From the NCBI GenBank assembly GCA_024867545.1, contig JANFNE010000060.1, positions 248,001 through 312,000 on the forward strand: a stretch of DNA of 64,000 bases, read 5' to 3'. Each line of letters starts with the position of its first letter. The first letter of the stretch is position 1. The notes under the pieces were generated by a model. It was given only the letters and a program-made list of their open reading frames with translations, had not been told where the DNA came from and made no database searches. This stretch comes from Phytopythium helicoides (taxonomy: Eukaryota > Oomycota > Peronosporomycetes > Pythiales > Pythiaceae). Positions 54,038 through 64,000 of the stretch are shown one piece after another. The position numbers were made by a program, and so were the translations under genes.

Positions 54038-54668
54038 GTGTTCGTGTTACTGTGATATGACTCCTCAACTGCCGCACTATCCCAAATGTGCACTTCACAG
54101 CTTGACCTGTGAGATGGTTGACATTGAGTAACCTTTTTGTTGTTGTTGCTTCATGTCTGTTGTCTTTCGTCTCTCTTTTGTTCGTTCGCTCGTTGTCGTT
54201 TTGTTCGTGTTAGGGTTTTAGGGTTTACGCGTTTTGTGGTTTTGTGGTTTTGTGGTTTTGTGGTTTTGTGGTTTTGTGTTGCTTTCGTGTTGGTTTCGAT
54301 TCGGGTTGACCCAGTTTGTTTAGGGCTTGGTGTTTCACGGCAAACATCGCATATTCTGTCACCATCCTTCCGTTGTTTGTTGACTCGCTCTTTTGTCTTT
54401 TGCTCTACAAACTAAACTGGCCTTGCCTCCAGTTGTGTCTCTTTTCATATACTTTGTGTGTGTGTGTGTGTGTGTGTGTGTTCTTGTCGAGAAGGCACCG
54501 AACAAGTGTGATAATTGTAGAGGTTGGTTTGAGTGTATGAAGTTGTGTGATGTGTTTGTGATTAGGGTTTTGTGTTTGTGTGTTGTGCGAGTTTGTGTGT
54601 TTGTGTGTGTGTGTTGTGGTGGTGCGTGTTGTGTTTGTGAGTGTTTGTGATGGAGTAGTGAGTATGAC

Positions 54669-54684
54669 GGGGATGTAGCTCAGA

Positions 54685-54717
<33 letters not shown>

Positions 54718-54741
54718 AGGGATCGATACCCTGCTTCTCCA
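54669..54741 (+). tRNA. tRNA-Ala(AGC), array copy 12
   Basis: Identical to copy 1; spacing 704. Confidence 0.97.
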
Positions 54742-55360
54742 GTGTTCGTGTTACTGTGATATGACTCCTCAACTGCCGCACTATCCCAAATGTGCACTTC
54801 ACAGCTTGACCTGTGAGATGGTTGACATTGAGTAACCTTTTTGTTGTTGTTGCTTCATGTCTGTTGTCTTTCGTCTCTCTTTTGTTCGTTCGCTCGTTGT
54901 CGTTTTGTTCGTGTTAGGGTTTTAGGGTTTACGCGTTTTGTGGTTTTGTGGTTTTGTGGTTTTGTGGTTTTGTGTTGCTTTCGTGTTGGTTTCGATTCGG
55001 GTTGACCCAGTTTGTTTAGGGCTTGGTGTTTCACGGCAAACATCGCATATTCTGTCACCATCCTTCCGTTGTTTGTTGACTCGCTCTTTTGTCTTTTGCT
55101 CTACAAACTAAACTGGCCTTACCTCCAGTTGTGTCTCTTTTCATACACTTTGTGTGTGTGTGTGTGTGTGTGTTCTTGTCGAGAAGGCACCGAACAAGTG
55201 TGATAATTGTAGAGGTTGGTTTGAGTGTATGAAGTTGTGTGATGTGTTTGTGATTAGGGTTTTGTGTTTGTGTGTTGTGCGAGTTTGTGTGTTTGTGTGT
55301 GTGTGTTGTGGTGGTGCGTGTTGTGTTTGTGAGTGTTTGTGATGGAGTAGTGAGTATGAC

Positions 55361-55376
55361 GGGGATGTAGCTCAGA

Positions 55377-55409
<33 letters not shown>

Positions 55410-55433
55410 AGGGATCGATACCCTGCTTCTCCA
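55361..55433 (+). tRNA. tRNA-Ala(AGC), array copy 13
   Basis: Identical to copy 1; spacing 692. Confidence 0.97.
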
Positions 55434-56052
55434 GTGTTCGTGTTACTGTGATATGACTCCTCAACTGCCGCACTATCCCAAATGTGCACTTCACAGCTTG
55501 ACCTGTGAGATGGTTGACATTGAGTAACCTTTTTGTTGTTGTTGCTTCATGTCTGTTGTCTTTCGTCTCTCTTTTGTTCGTTCGCTCGTTGTCGTTTTGT
55601 TCGTGTTAGTGTTTTAGGGTTTACGCGTTTTGTGGTTTTGTGGTTTTGTGGTTTTGTGGTTTTGTGTTGCTTTCGTGTTGGTTTCGATTCGGGTTGACCC
55701 AGTTTGTTTAGGGCTTGGTGTTTCACGGCAAACATCGCATATTCTGTCACCATCCTTCCGTTGTTTGTTGACTCGCTCTTTTGTCTTTTGCTCTACAAAC
55801 TAAACTGGCCTTACCTCCAGTTGTGTCTCTTTTCATACACTTTGTGTGTGTGTGTGTGTGTGTGTTCTTGTCGAGAAGGCACCGAACAAGTGTGATAATT
55901 GTAGAGGTTGGTTTGAGTGTATGAAGTTGTGTGATGTGTTTGTGATTAGGGTTTTGTGTTTGTGTGTTGTGCGAGTTTGTGTGTTTGTGTGTGTGTGTTG
56001 TGGTGGTGCGTGTTGTGTTTGTGAGTGTTTGTGATGGAGTAGTGAGTATGAC

Positions 56053-56068
56053 GGGGATGTAGCTCAGA

Positions 56069-56101
<33 letters not shown>

Positions 56102-56125
56102 AGGGATCGATACCCTGCTTCTCCA
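56053..56125 (+). tRNA. tRNA-Ala(AGC), array copy 14
   Basis: Identical to copy 1; spacing 692. Confidence 0.97.
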
Positions 56126-56757
56126 GTGTTCGTGTTACTGTGATATGACTCCTCAACTGCCGCACTATCCCAAATGTGCACTTCACAGCTTGACCTGTGA
56201 GATGGTTGACATTGAGTAACCTTTTTGTTGTTGTTGCTTCATGTCTGTTGTCTTTCGTCTCTCTTTTGTTCGTTCGCTCGTTGTCGTTTTGTTCGTGTTA
56301 GGGTTTTAGGGTTTACGCGTTTTGTGGTTTTGTGGTTTTGTGGTTTTGTGGTTTTGTGGTTTTGTGTTGCTTTCGTGTTGGTTTCGATTCGGGTTGACCC
56401 AGTTTGTTTAGGGCTTGGTGTTTCACGGCAAACATCGCATATTCTGTCACCATCACTCCGTTGTTTGTTGACTCGCTCTGTTGTCTTTTGCTCTACAAAC
56501 CTAAACTGGCCTTGCCTCCAGTTGTGTCTCTTTTCATATCCTCTGTGTGTGTGTGTGTGTGTGTGTGTGTTCTTGTCGAGAAGGCAGCGAACAAGTGTGA
56601 TAATTGTAGAGGTTGGTTTGAGTGTATGAAGTTGTGTGATGTGTTTGTGATTAGGGTTTTGTGTTTGTGTGTTGTGTGAGTTTGTGTGTTTGTGTGTGTG
56701 TGTTGTGGTGGTGCGTGTTGTGTTTGTGAGTGTTTGTGATGGAGTAGTGTGTATGAC

Positions 56758-56773
56758 GGGGATGTAGCTCAGA

Positions 56774-56806
<33 letters not shown>

Positions 56807-56830
56807 AGGGATCGATACCCTGCTTCTCCA
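56758..56830 (+). tRNA. tRNA-Ala(AGC), array copy 15
   Basis: Identical to copy 1; spacing 705. The spacer before it (about 56450-56560) carries variants shared with the divergent units. Confidence 0.97.
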
Positions 56831-57449
56831 GTGTTCGTGTTACTGTGATATGACTCCTCAACTGCCGCACTATCCCAAATGTGCACTTCACAGCTTGACC
56901 TGTGAGATGGTTGACATTGAGTAACCTTTTTGTTGTTGTTGCTTCATGTCTGTTGTCTTTCGTCTCTCTTTTGTTCGTTCGCTCGTTGTCGTTTTGTTCG
57001 TGTTAGTGTTTTAGGGTTTACGCGTTTTGTGGTTTTGTGGTTTTGTGGTTTTGTGGTTTTGTGTTGCTTTCGTGTTGGTTTCGATTCGGGTTGACCCAGT
57101 TTGTTTAGGGCTTGGTGTTTCACGGCAAACATCGCATATTCTGTCACCATCCTTCCGTTGTTTGTTGACTCGCTCTTTTGTCTTTTGCTCTACAAACTAA
57201 ACTGGTCTTGCCTCCAGTTGTGTCTCTTTTCATACACTTTGTGTGTGTGTGTGTGTGTGTGTTCTTGTCGAGAAGGCACCGAACAAGTGTGATAATTGTA
57301 GAGGTTGGTTTGAGTGTATGAAGTTGTGTGATGTGTTTGTGATTAGGGTTTTGTGTTTGTGTGTTGTGTGAGTTTGTGTGTTTGTGTGTGTGTGTTGTGG
57401 TGGTGCGTGTTGTGTTTGTGAGTGTTTGTGATGGAGTAGTGTGTATGAC

Positions 57450-57465
57450 GGGGATGTAGCTCAGA

Positions 57466-57498
<33 letters not shown>

Positions 57499-57522
57499 AG
57501 GGATCGATACCCTGCTTCTCCA
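57450..57522 (+). tRNA. tRNA-Ala(AGC), array copy 16
   Basis: Identical to copy 1; spacing 692. From here most spacers read ACTGGTCTTGCC in place of ACTGGCCTTGCC. Confidence 0.97.
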
Positions 57523-58138
57523 GTGTTCGTGTTACTGTGATATGACTCCTCAACTGCCGCACTATCCCAAATGTGCACTTCACAGCTTGACCTGTGAGAT
57601 GGTTGACATTGAGTAACCTTTTTGTTGTTGTTGCTTCATGTCTGTTGTCTTTCGTCTCTCTTTTGTTCGTTCGCTCGTTGTCGTTTTGTTCGTGTTAGGG
57701 TTTTAGGGTTTACGCGTTTTGTGGTTTTGTGGTTTTGTGGTTTTGTGGTTTTGTGTTGCTTTCGTGTTGGTTTCGATTCGGGTTGACCCAGTTTGTTTAG
57801 GGCTTGGTGTTTCACGGCAAACATCGCATATTCTGTCACCATCCTTCCGTTGTTTGTTGACTCGCTCTTTTGTCTTTTGCTCTACAAACTAAACTGGTCT
57901 TGCCTCCAGTTGTGTCTCTTTTCATACACTTGTGTGTGTGTGTGTGTGTGTTCTTGTCGAGAAGGCACCGAACAAGTGTGATAATTGTAGAGGTTGGTTT
58001 GAGTGTATGAAGTTGTGTGATGTGTTTGTGATTAGGGTTTTGTGTTTGTGTGTTGTGTGAGTTTGTGTGTTTGTGTGTGTGTGTTGTGGTGGTGCGTGTT
58101 GTGTTTGTGATTGTTTGTGATGGAGTAGTGTGTATGAC

Positions 58139-58154
58139 GGGGATGTAGCTCAGA

Positions 58155-58187
<33 letters not shown>

Positions 58188-58211
58188 AGGGATCGATACC
58201 CTGCTTCTCCA
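58139..58211 (+). tRNA. tRNA-Ala(AGC), array copy 17
   Basis: Identical to copy 1; spacing 689. First unit with the GTGATTGTTTG variant upstream of the tRNA. Confidence 0.97.
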
Positions 58212-58832
58212 GTGTTCGTGTTACTGTGATATGACTCCTCAACTGCCGCACTATCCCAAATGTGCACTTCACAGCTTGACCTGTGAGATGGTTGACATTG
58301 AGTAACCTTTTTGTTGTTGTTGCTTCATGTCTGTTGTCTTTCGTCTCTCTTTTGTTCGTTCGCTCGTTGTCGTTTTGTTCGTGTTAGGGTTTTAGGGTTT
58401 ACGCGTTTTGTGGTTTTGTGGTTTTGTGGTTTTGTGGTTTTGTGTTGCTTTCGTGTTGGTTTCGATTCGGGTTGACCCAGTTTGTTTAGGGCTTGGTGTT
58501 TCACGGCAAACATCGCATATTCTGTCACCATCCTTCCGTTGTTTGTTGACTCGCTCTTTTGTCTTTTGCTCTACAAACTAAACTGGTCTTGCCTCCAGTT
58601 GTGTCTCTTTTCATACACTTTGTGTGTGTGTGTGTGTGTGTGTGTTCTTGTCGAGAAGGCACCGAACAAGTGTGATAATTGTAGAGGTTGGTTTGAGTGT
58701 ATGAAGTTGTGTGATGTGTTTGTGATTAGGGTTTTGTGTTTGTGTGTTGTGTGAGTTTGTGTGTTTGTGTGTGTGTGTTGTGGTGGTGCGTGTTGTGTTT
58801 GTGATTGTTTGTGATGGAGTAGTGTGTATGAC

Positions 58833-58848
58833 GGGGATGTAGCTCAGA

Positions 58849-58881
<33 letters not shown>

Positions 58882-58905
58882 AGGGATCGATACCCTGCTT
58901 CTCCA
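58833..58905 (+). tRNA. tRNA-Ala(AGC), array copy 18
   Basis: Identical to copy 1; spacing 694. Start of a uniform 694-base sub-array. Confidence 0.97.
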
Positions 58906-59526
58906 GTGTTCGTGTTACTGTGATATGACTCCTCAACTGCCGCACTATCCCAAATGTGCACTTCACAGCTTGACCTGTGAGATGGTTGACATTGAGTAAC
59001 CTTTTTGTTGTTGTTGCTTCATGTCTGTTGTCTTTCGTCTCTCTTTTGTTCGTTCGCTCGTTGTCGTTTTGTTCGTGTTAGGGTTTTAGGGTTTACGCGT
59101 TTTGTGGTTTTGTGGTTTTGTGGTTTTGTGGTTTTGTGTTGCTTTCGTGTTGGTTTCGATTCGGGTTGACCCAGTTTGTTTAGGGCTTGGTGTTTCACGG
59201 CAAACATCGCATATTCTGTCACCATCCTTCCGTTGTTTGTTGACTCGCTCTTTTGTCTTTTGCTCTACAAACTAAACTGGTCTTGCCTCCAGTTGTGTCT
59301 CTTTTCATACACTTTGTGTGTGTGTGTGTGTGTGTGTGTTCTTGTCGAGAAGGCACCGAACAAGTGTGATAATTGTAGAGGTTGGTTTGAGTGTATGAAG
59401 TTGTGTGATGTGTTTGTGATTAGGGTTTTGTGTTTGTGTGTTGTGTGAGTTTGTGTGTTTGTGTGTGTGTGTTGTGGTGGTGCGTGTTGTGTTTGTGATT
59501 GTTTGTGATGGAGTAGTGTGTATGAC

Positions 59527-59542
59527 GGGGATGTAGCTCAGA

Positions 59543-59575
<33 letters not shown>

Positions 59576-59599
59576 AGGGATCGATACCCTGCTTCTCCA
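59527..59599 (+). tRNA. tRNA-Ala(AGC), array copy 19
   Basis: Identical to copy 1; spacing 694. Confidence 0.97.
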
Positions 59600-60220
59600 G
59601 TGTTCGTGTTACTGTGATATGACTCCTCAACTGCCGCACTATCCCAAATGTGCACTTCACAGCTTGACCTGTGAGATGGTTGACATTGAGTAACCTTTTT
59701 GTTGTTGTTGCTTCATGTCTGTTGTCTTTCGTCTCTCTTTTGTTCGTTCGCTCGTTGTCGTTTTGTTCGTGTTAGGGTTTTAGGGTTTACGCGTTTTGTG
59801 GTTTTGTGGTTTTGTGGTTTTGTGGTTTTGTGTTGCTTTCGTGTTGGTTTCGATTCGGGTTGACCCAGTTTGTTTAGGGCTTGGTGTTTCACGGCAAACA
59901 TCGCATATTCTGTCACCATCCTTCCGTTGTTTGTTGACTCGCTCTTTTGTCTTTTGCTCTACAAACTAAACTGGTCTTGCCTCCAGTTGTGTCTCTTTTC
60001 ATACACTTTGTGTGTGTGTGTGTGTGTGTGTGTTCTTGTCGAGAAGGCACCGAACAAGTGTGATAATTGTAGAGGTTGGTTTGAGTGTATGAAGTTGTGT
60101 GATGTGTTTGTGATTAGGGTTTTGTGTTTGTGTGTTGTGTGAGTTTGTGTGTTTGTGTGTGTGTGTTGTGGTGGTGCGTGTTGTGTTTGTGATTGTTTGT
60201 GATGGAGTAGTGTGTATGAC

Positions 60221-60236
60221 GGGGATGTAGCTCAGA

Positions 60237-60269
<33 letters not shown>

Positions 60270-60293
60270 AGGGATCGATACCCTGCTTCTCCA
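60221..60293 (+). tRNA. tRNA-Ala(AGC), array copy 20
   Basis: Identical to copy 1; spacing 694. Confidence 0.97.
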
Positions 60294-60914
60294 GTGTTCG
60301 TGTTACTGTGATATGACTCCTCAACTGCCGCACTATCCCAAATGTGCACTTCACAGCTTGACCTGTGAGATGGTTGACATTGAGTAACCTTTTTGTTGTT
60401 GTTGCTTGATGTCTGTTGTCTTTCGTCTCTCTTTTGTTCGTTCGCTCGTTGTCGTTTTGTTCGTGTTAGGGTTTTAGGGTTTACGCGTTTTGTGGTTTTG
60501 TGGTTTTGTGGTTTTGTGGTTTTGTGTTGCTTTCGTGTTGGTTTCGATTCGGGTTGACCCAGTTTGTTTAGGGCTTGGTGTTTCACGGCAAACATCGCAT
60601 ATTCTGTCACCATCCTTCCGTTGTTTGTTGACTCGCTCTTTTGTCTTTTGCTCTACAAACTAAACTGGTCTTGCCTCCAGTTGTGTCTCTTTTCATACAC
60701 TTTGTGTGTGTGTGTGTGTGTGTGTGTTCTTGTCGAGAAGGCACCGAACAAGTGTGATAATTGTAGAGGTTGGTTTGAGTGTATGAAGTTGTGTGATGTG
60801 TTTGTGATTAGGGTTTTGTGTTTGTGTGTTGTGTGAGTTTGTGTGTTTGTGTGTGTGTGTTGTGGTGGTGCGTGTTGTGTTTGTGATTGTTTGTGATGGA
60901 GTAGTGTGTATGAC

Positions 60915-60930
60915 GGGGATGTAGCTCAGA

Positions 60931-60963
<33 letters not shown>

Positions 60964-60987
60964 AGGGATCGATACCCTGCTTCTCCA
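60915..60987 (+). tRNA. tRNA-Ala(AGC), array copy 21
   Basis: Identical to copy 1; spacing 694. Confidence 0.97.
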
Positions 60988-61608
60988 GTGTTCGTGTTAC
61001 TGTGATATGACTCCTCAACTGCCGCACTATCCCAAATGTGCACTTCACAGCTTGACCTGTGAGATGGTTGACATTGAGTAACCTTTTTGTTGTTGTTGCT
61101 TCATGTCTGTTGTCTTTCGTCTCTCTTTTGTTCGTTCGCTCGTTGTCGTTTTGTTCGTGTTAGGGTTTTAGGGTTTACGCGTTTTGTGGTTTTGTGGTTT
61201 TGTGGTTTTGTGGTTTTGTGTTGCTTTCGTGTTGGTTTCGATTCGGGTTGACCCAGTTTGTTTAGGGCTTGGTGTTTCACGGCAAACATCGCATATTCTG
61301 TCACCATCCTTCCGTTGTTTGTTGACTCGCTCTTTTGTCTTTTGCTCTACAAACTAAACTGGTCTTGCCTCCAGTTGTGTCTCTTTTCATACACTTTGTG
61401 TGTGTGTGTGTGTGTGTGTGTTCTTGTCGAGAAGGCACCGAACAAGTGTGATAATTGTAGAGGTTGGTTTGAGTGTATGAAGTTGTGTGATGTGTTTGTG
61501 ATTAGGGTTTTGTGTTTGTGTGTTGTGTGAGTTTGTGTGTTTGTGTGTGTGTGTTGTGGTGGTGCGTGTTGTGTTTGTGATTGTTTGTGATGGAGTAGTG
61601 AGTATGAC

Positions 61609-61624
61609 GGGGATGTAGCTCAGA

Positions 61625-61657
<33 letters not shown>

Positions 61658-61681
61658 AGGGATCGATACCCTGCTTCTCCA
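61609..61681 (+). tRNA. tRNA-Ala(AGC), array copy 22
   Basis: Identical to copy 1; spacing 694. Confidence 0.97.
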
Positions 61682-62305
61682 GTGTTCGTGTTACTGTGAT
61701 ATGACTCCTCAACTGCCGCACTATCCCAAATGTGCACTTCACAGCTTGACCTGTGAGATGGTTGACATTGAGTAACCTTTTTGTTGTTGTTGCTTCATGT
61801 CTGTTGTCTTTCGTCTCTCTTTTGTTCGTTCGCTCGTTGTCGTTTTGTTCGTGTTAGGGTTTTAGGGTTTACGCGTTTTGTGGTTTGTGGTTTTGTGGTT
61901 TGTGGTTTTGTGTTGGTTTCGTGTTGGTTTCGGTTCGGATTGACCCGGTGTGTTTAGGGCTTGGTGTGCCACGATAAACATCGCAGATTCTGTCACCATC
62001 ACTCCGTTCTTTGTTGATTCGCTCTGTTGTCTATTTCTATACAAACCAAACCGGCCTTGCCTCCAATTGTGTCTCTTTTCAGATCCTCTGTGTTGTTTGT
62101 TTGTTTGTGTGTTTGTCTTGTCGAGAAGGCAGCGACCAAGTGTGATATTTGTAGAGGTTGGTTTGAGTGTATGAAGTTGTGTGATGTGATGGGTGTGTGT
62201 TTTGTGATTTGGGTTTGTGTGTTGTGTGTTTGTGTGTTTGTGTGTGTGTGTTGTGGTGGTGCGTGTTGTGTTTGTGTATGTTTGTGATGGAGTAGTGAGT
62301 ATGAC

Positions 62306-62321
62306 GGGGATGTAGCTCAGA

Positions 62322-62354
<33 letters not shown>

Positions 62355-62378
62355 AGGGATCGATACCCTGCTTCTCCA
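62306..62378 (+). tRNA. tRNA-Ala(AGC), array copy 23
   Basis: Identical to copy 1 although the spacer before it (about 61880-62280) is strongly diverged; spacing 697. Confidence 0.97.
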
Positions 62379-62997
62379 GTGTTCGTGTTACTGTGATATG
62401 ACTCCTCAACTGCCGCACTATCCCAAATGTGCACTTCACAGCTTGACCTGTGAGATGGTTGACATTGAGTAACCTTTTTGTTGTTGTTGCTTCATGTCTG
62501 TTGTCTTTCGTCTCTCTTTTGTTCGTTCGCTCGTTGTCGTTTTGTTCGTGTTAGGGTTTTAGGGTTTACGCGTTTTGTGGTTTTGTGGTTTTGTGGTTTT
62601 GTGGTTTTGTGTTGCTTTCGTGTTGGTTTCGATTCGGGTTGACCCAGTTTGTTTAGGGCTTGGTGTTTCACGGCAAACATCGCATATTCTGTCACCATCC
62701 TTCCGTTGTTTGTTGACTCGCTCTTTTGTCTTTTGCTCTACAAACTAAACTGGTCTTGCCTCCAGTTGTGTCTCTTTTCATACACTTTGTGTGTGTGTGT
62801 GTGTGTGTGTTCTTGTCGAGAAGGCACCGAACAAGTGTGATAATTGTAGAGGTTGGTTTGAGTGTATGAAGTTGTGTGATGTGTTTGTGATTAGGGTTTT
62901 GTGTTTGTGTGTTGTGTGAGTTTGTGTGTTTGTGTGTGTGTGTTGTGGTGGTGCGTGTTGTGTTTGTGAGTGTTTGTGATGGAGTAGTGTGTATGAC

Positions 62998-63013
62998 GGG
63001 GATGTAGCTCAGA

Positions 63014-63046
<33 letters not shown>

Positions 63047-63070
63047 AGGGATCGATACCCTGCTTCTCCA
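62998..63070 (+). tRNA. tRNA-Ala(AGC), array copy 24
   Basis: Identical to copy 1; spacing 692. Confidence 0.97.
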
Positions 63071-63699
63071 GTGTTCGTGTTACTGTGATATGACTCCTCA
63101 ACTGCCGCACTATCCCAAATGTGCACTTCACAGCTTGACCTGTGAGATGGTTGACATTGAGTAACCTTTTTGTTGTTGTTGCTTCATGTCTGTTGTCTTT
63201 CGTCTCTCTTTTGTTCGTTCGCTCGTTGTCGTTTTGTTCGTGTTAGGGTTTTAGGGTTTACGCGTTTTGTGGTTTTGTGGTTTTGTGGTTTTGTGGTTTT
63301 GTGTTGCTTTCGTGTTGGTTTCGATTCGGGTTGACCCAGTTTGTTTAGGGCTTGGTGTTTCACGGCAAACATCGCAGATTCTGTCACCATCACTCCGTTC
63401 TTTGTTGATTCGCTCTGTTGTCTATTTCTATACAAACCAAACCGGCCTTGCCTCCAATTGTGTCTCTTTTCAGATCCTCTGTGTTTGTTTGTTTGTTTGT
63501 TTGTTTGTTTGTTTGTTGATACGGCAGCGACCAAGTGTAATGTTTGTAGAGTTTGTTTTGAGTGTATGAAGTTGTGTGATGTGATGGGTGTGTGTTTTGT
63601 GATTAGGGTTTTGTGTTTGTGTGTTTGTGTGTGTTTGTGTGTGTTTGTGGTGATGCGTGTTGTGTTTGTGTATGTTTGTGGAGTGTGAGTATATATGAC

Positions 63700-63715
63700 G
63701 GGGATGTAGCTCAGA

Positions 63716-63748
<33 letters not shown>

Positions 63749-63772
63749 AGGGATCGATACCCTGCTTCTCCA
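63700..63772 (+). tRNA. tRNA-Ala(AGC), array copy 25
   Basis: Identical to copy 1; spacing 702. Both flanking spacers are diverged, but the tRNA and the next 100 bases are not. Confidence 0.97.
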
Positions 63773-63780
63773 GTGTTCGT

Positions 63781-63867
63781 GTTACTGTGATATGACTCCT
63801 CAACTGCCGCACTATCCCAAATGTGCACTTCACAGCTTGACCTGTGAGATGGTTGACATTGAGTAAC
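63781..63867 (+). ncRNA. candidate small structured RNA (copy 25, in a divergent unit)
   Basis: This is the most informative copy. The 87 bases are identical to copy 1 and the T5 follows at 63869-63873. Immediately beyond T5 the sequence changes (GCTTTTTGTCTG in place of GTTGTTGTTGCTTC) and the rest of the unit is diverged. This boundary is what one expects if selection or conversion acts on a transcript ending at T5. Confidence 0.6.
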
Positions 63868-64000
63868 CTTTTTGCTTTTTGTCTGTTGCTCTCTGTCTCT
63901 CTTTCGTTCTGTCGTTCGTTGCCGTTTGCTCGTGTTAGGGTTTTAGGGTTTACGTGTTTTGCGTTTTCGTGTTGGTTTCGTGTTGGTTTCGGTTCGGATT

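Larger units (their letters stand above)
46638..64000 (+). repeat. tandem array of about 0.7-kb tRNA-Ala units, continues past the window
   Basis: 25 tRNA genes are spaced 689-712 bases apart in one orientation. Each unit runs: unique-like segment, (GT)n, a GT-rich stretch, tRNA-Ala, about 95 conserved bases ending in T5, TTGTTG and CT-rich sequence, a telomere-like TTAGGGTTTTAGGG, (TTTTGTGG)n with about 3-6 copies, and a C/T-rich segment. Length differences between units come mainly from the (GT)n and (TTTTGTGG)n tracts. Units ahead of tRNAs 15, 23 and 25 carry divergent or mosaic spacers. The array starts abruptly at about 46638 within a spacer. Confidence 0.97.

Noticed and set aside
46645..63828. 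Repeated minus-strand open frames of 116-215 codons across the tRNA array
   Set aside because: They run antisense through the tRNA and the (GT)n tract, their ends shift with microsatellite length, and the peptide is Thr/His low-complexity. They are by-products of the repeat.
46638..64000. CRISPR-like array or SINE family
   Set aside because: Units are about 700 bases with an intact functional-looking tRNA and no short repeat-spacer pattern. A tandem head-to-tail array without poly-A or target duplications does not fit dispersed SINEs.
46638..64000. True subtelomere inferred from TTTAGGG motifs
   Set aside because: Each unit has only two telomere-type repeats, and no long TTTAGGG tract occurs in the window, so chromosome-end position cannot be claimed.

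Overview
The window looks like the nuclear genome of an oomycete, most likely Phytophthora or a close relative. The evidence is short phase-consistent introns, tightly spaced genes, and repeated matches to the oomycete core promoter (GCTCATTYYNCAWTTT type) about 40-75 bases upstream of start codons. Oomycete-style two-kinase-domain TKL genes, a flagellar kinesin-9 and TTTAGGG-type telomere-like motifs agree with this. Species is not determined.

Layout. 1-14 kb is a gene-rich block: the end of a cysteine-rich repeat protein, a PX-RING protein, a degraded membrane-protein gene lying inside a broken kinesin copy, a small HTH DNA-binding protein, the full kinesin-9 gene (minus strand) and the exosome subunit RRP45 (minus strand, four exons). 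14-33 kb is an expanded and rearranged cluster of seven glutathionyl-hydroquinone-reductase-type glutathione transferases (ECM4/xi class), with a two-domain TKL kinase and an aldo/keto reductase. Its centre is a large inverted repeat (arms about 3.3 kb, spacer about 2.4 kb). The spacer is a mosaic of gene scraps: kinase pieces in both orientations, a GST tail and an alpha-tubulin tail. 33-44 kb returns to housekeeping genes: TFIIA small subunit, mitochondrial ATP synthase OSCP, a Rab GTPase, proteasome ATPase RPT1, an APC-family permease and a KRE6/SKN1-like glucan protein. The last three carry seven single-base frameshifts in all, every one of them a net +1. 44-46.6 kb is AT-rich with little recognisable content.

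46.6-64 kb is a tandem array of about 0.69-0.71 kb units, each with one tRNA-Ala(AGC) gene: 25 identical tRNA genes, and the array runs off the window. Directly downstream of every tRNA lies an equally conserved segment of about 95 bases ending in T5. That T5 is the first possible RNA polymerase III stop. Conservation collapses immediately after it even in the most divergent units. The best reading is a dicistronic pol III gene, tRNA-Ala plus a small structured RNA of unknown class, amplified as a unit. This is the most interesting signal in the window.

Functional themes are thiol/quinone detoxification (GST cluster and AKR), zoospore flagellum (kinesin-9, tubulin scrap), core RNA and protein turnover (RRP45, RPT1), and glucan wall synthesis (KRE6-like).
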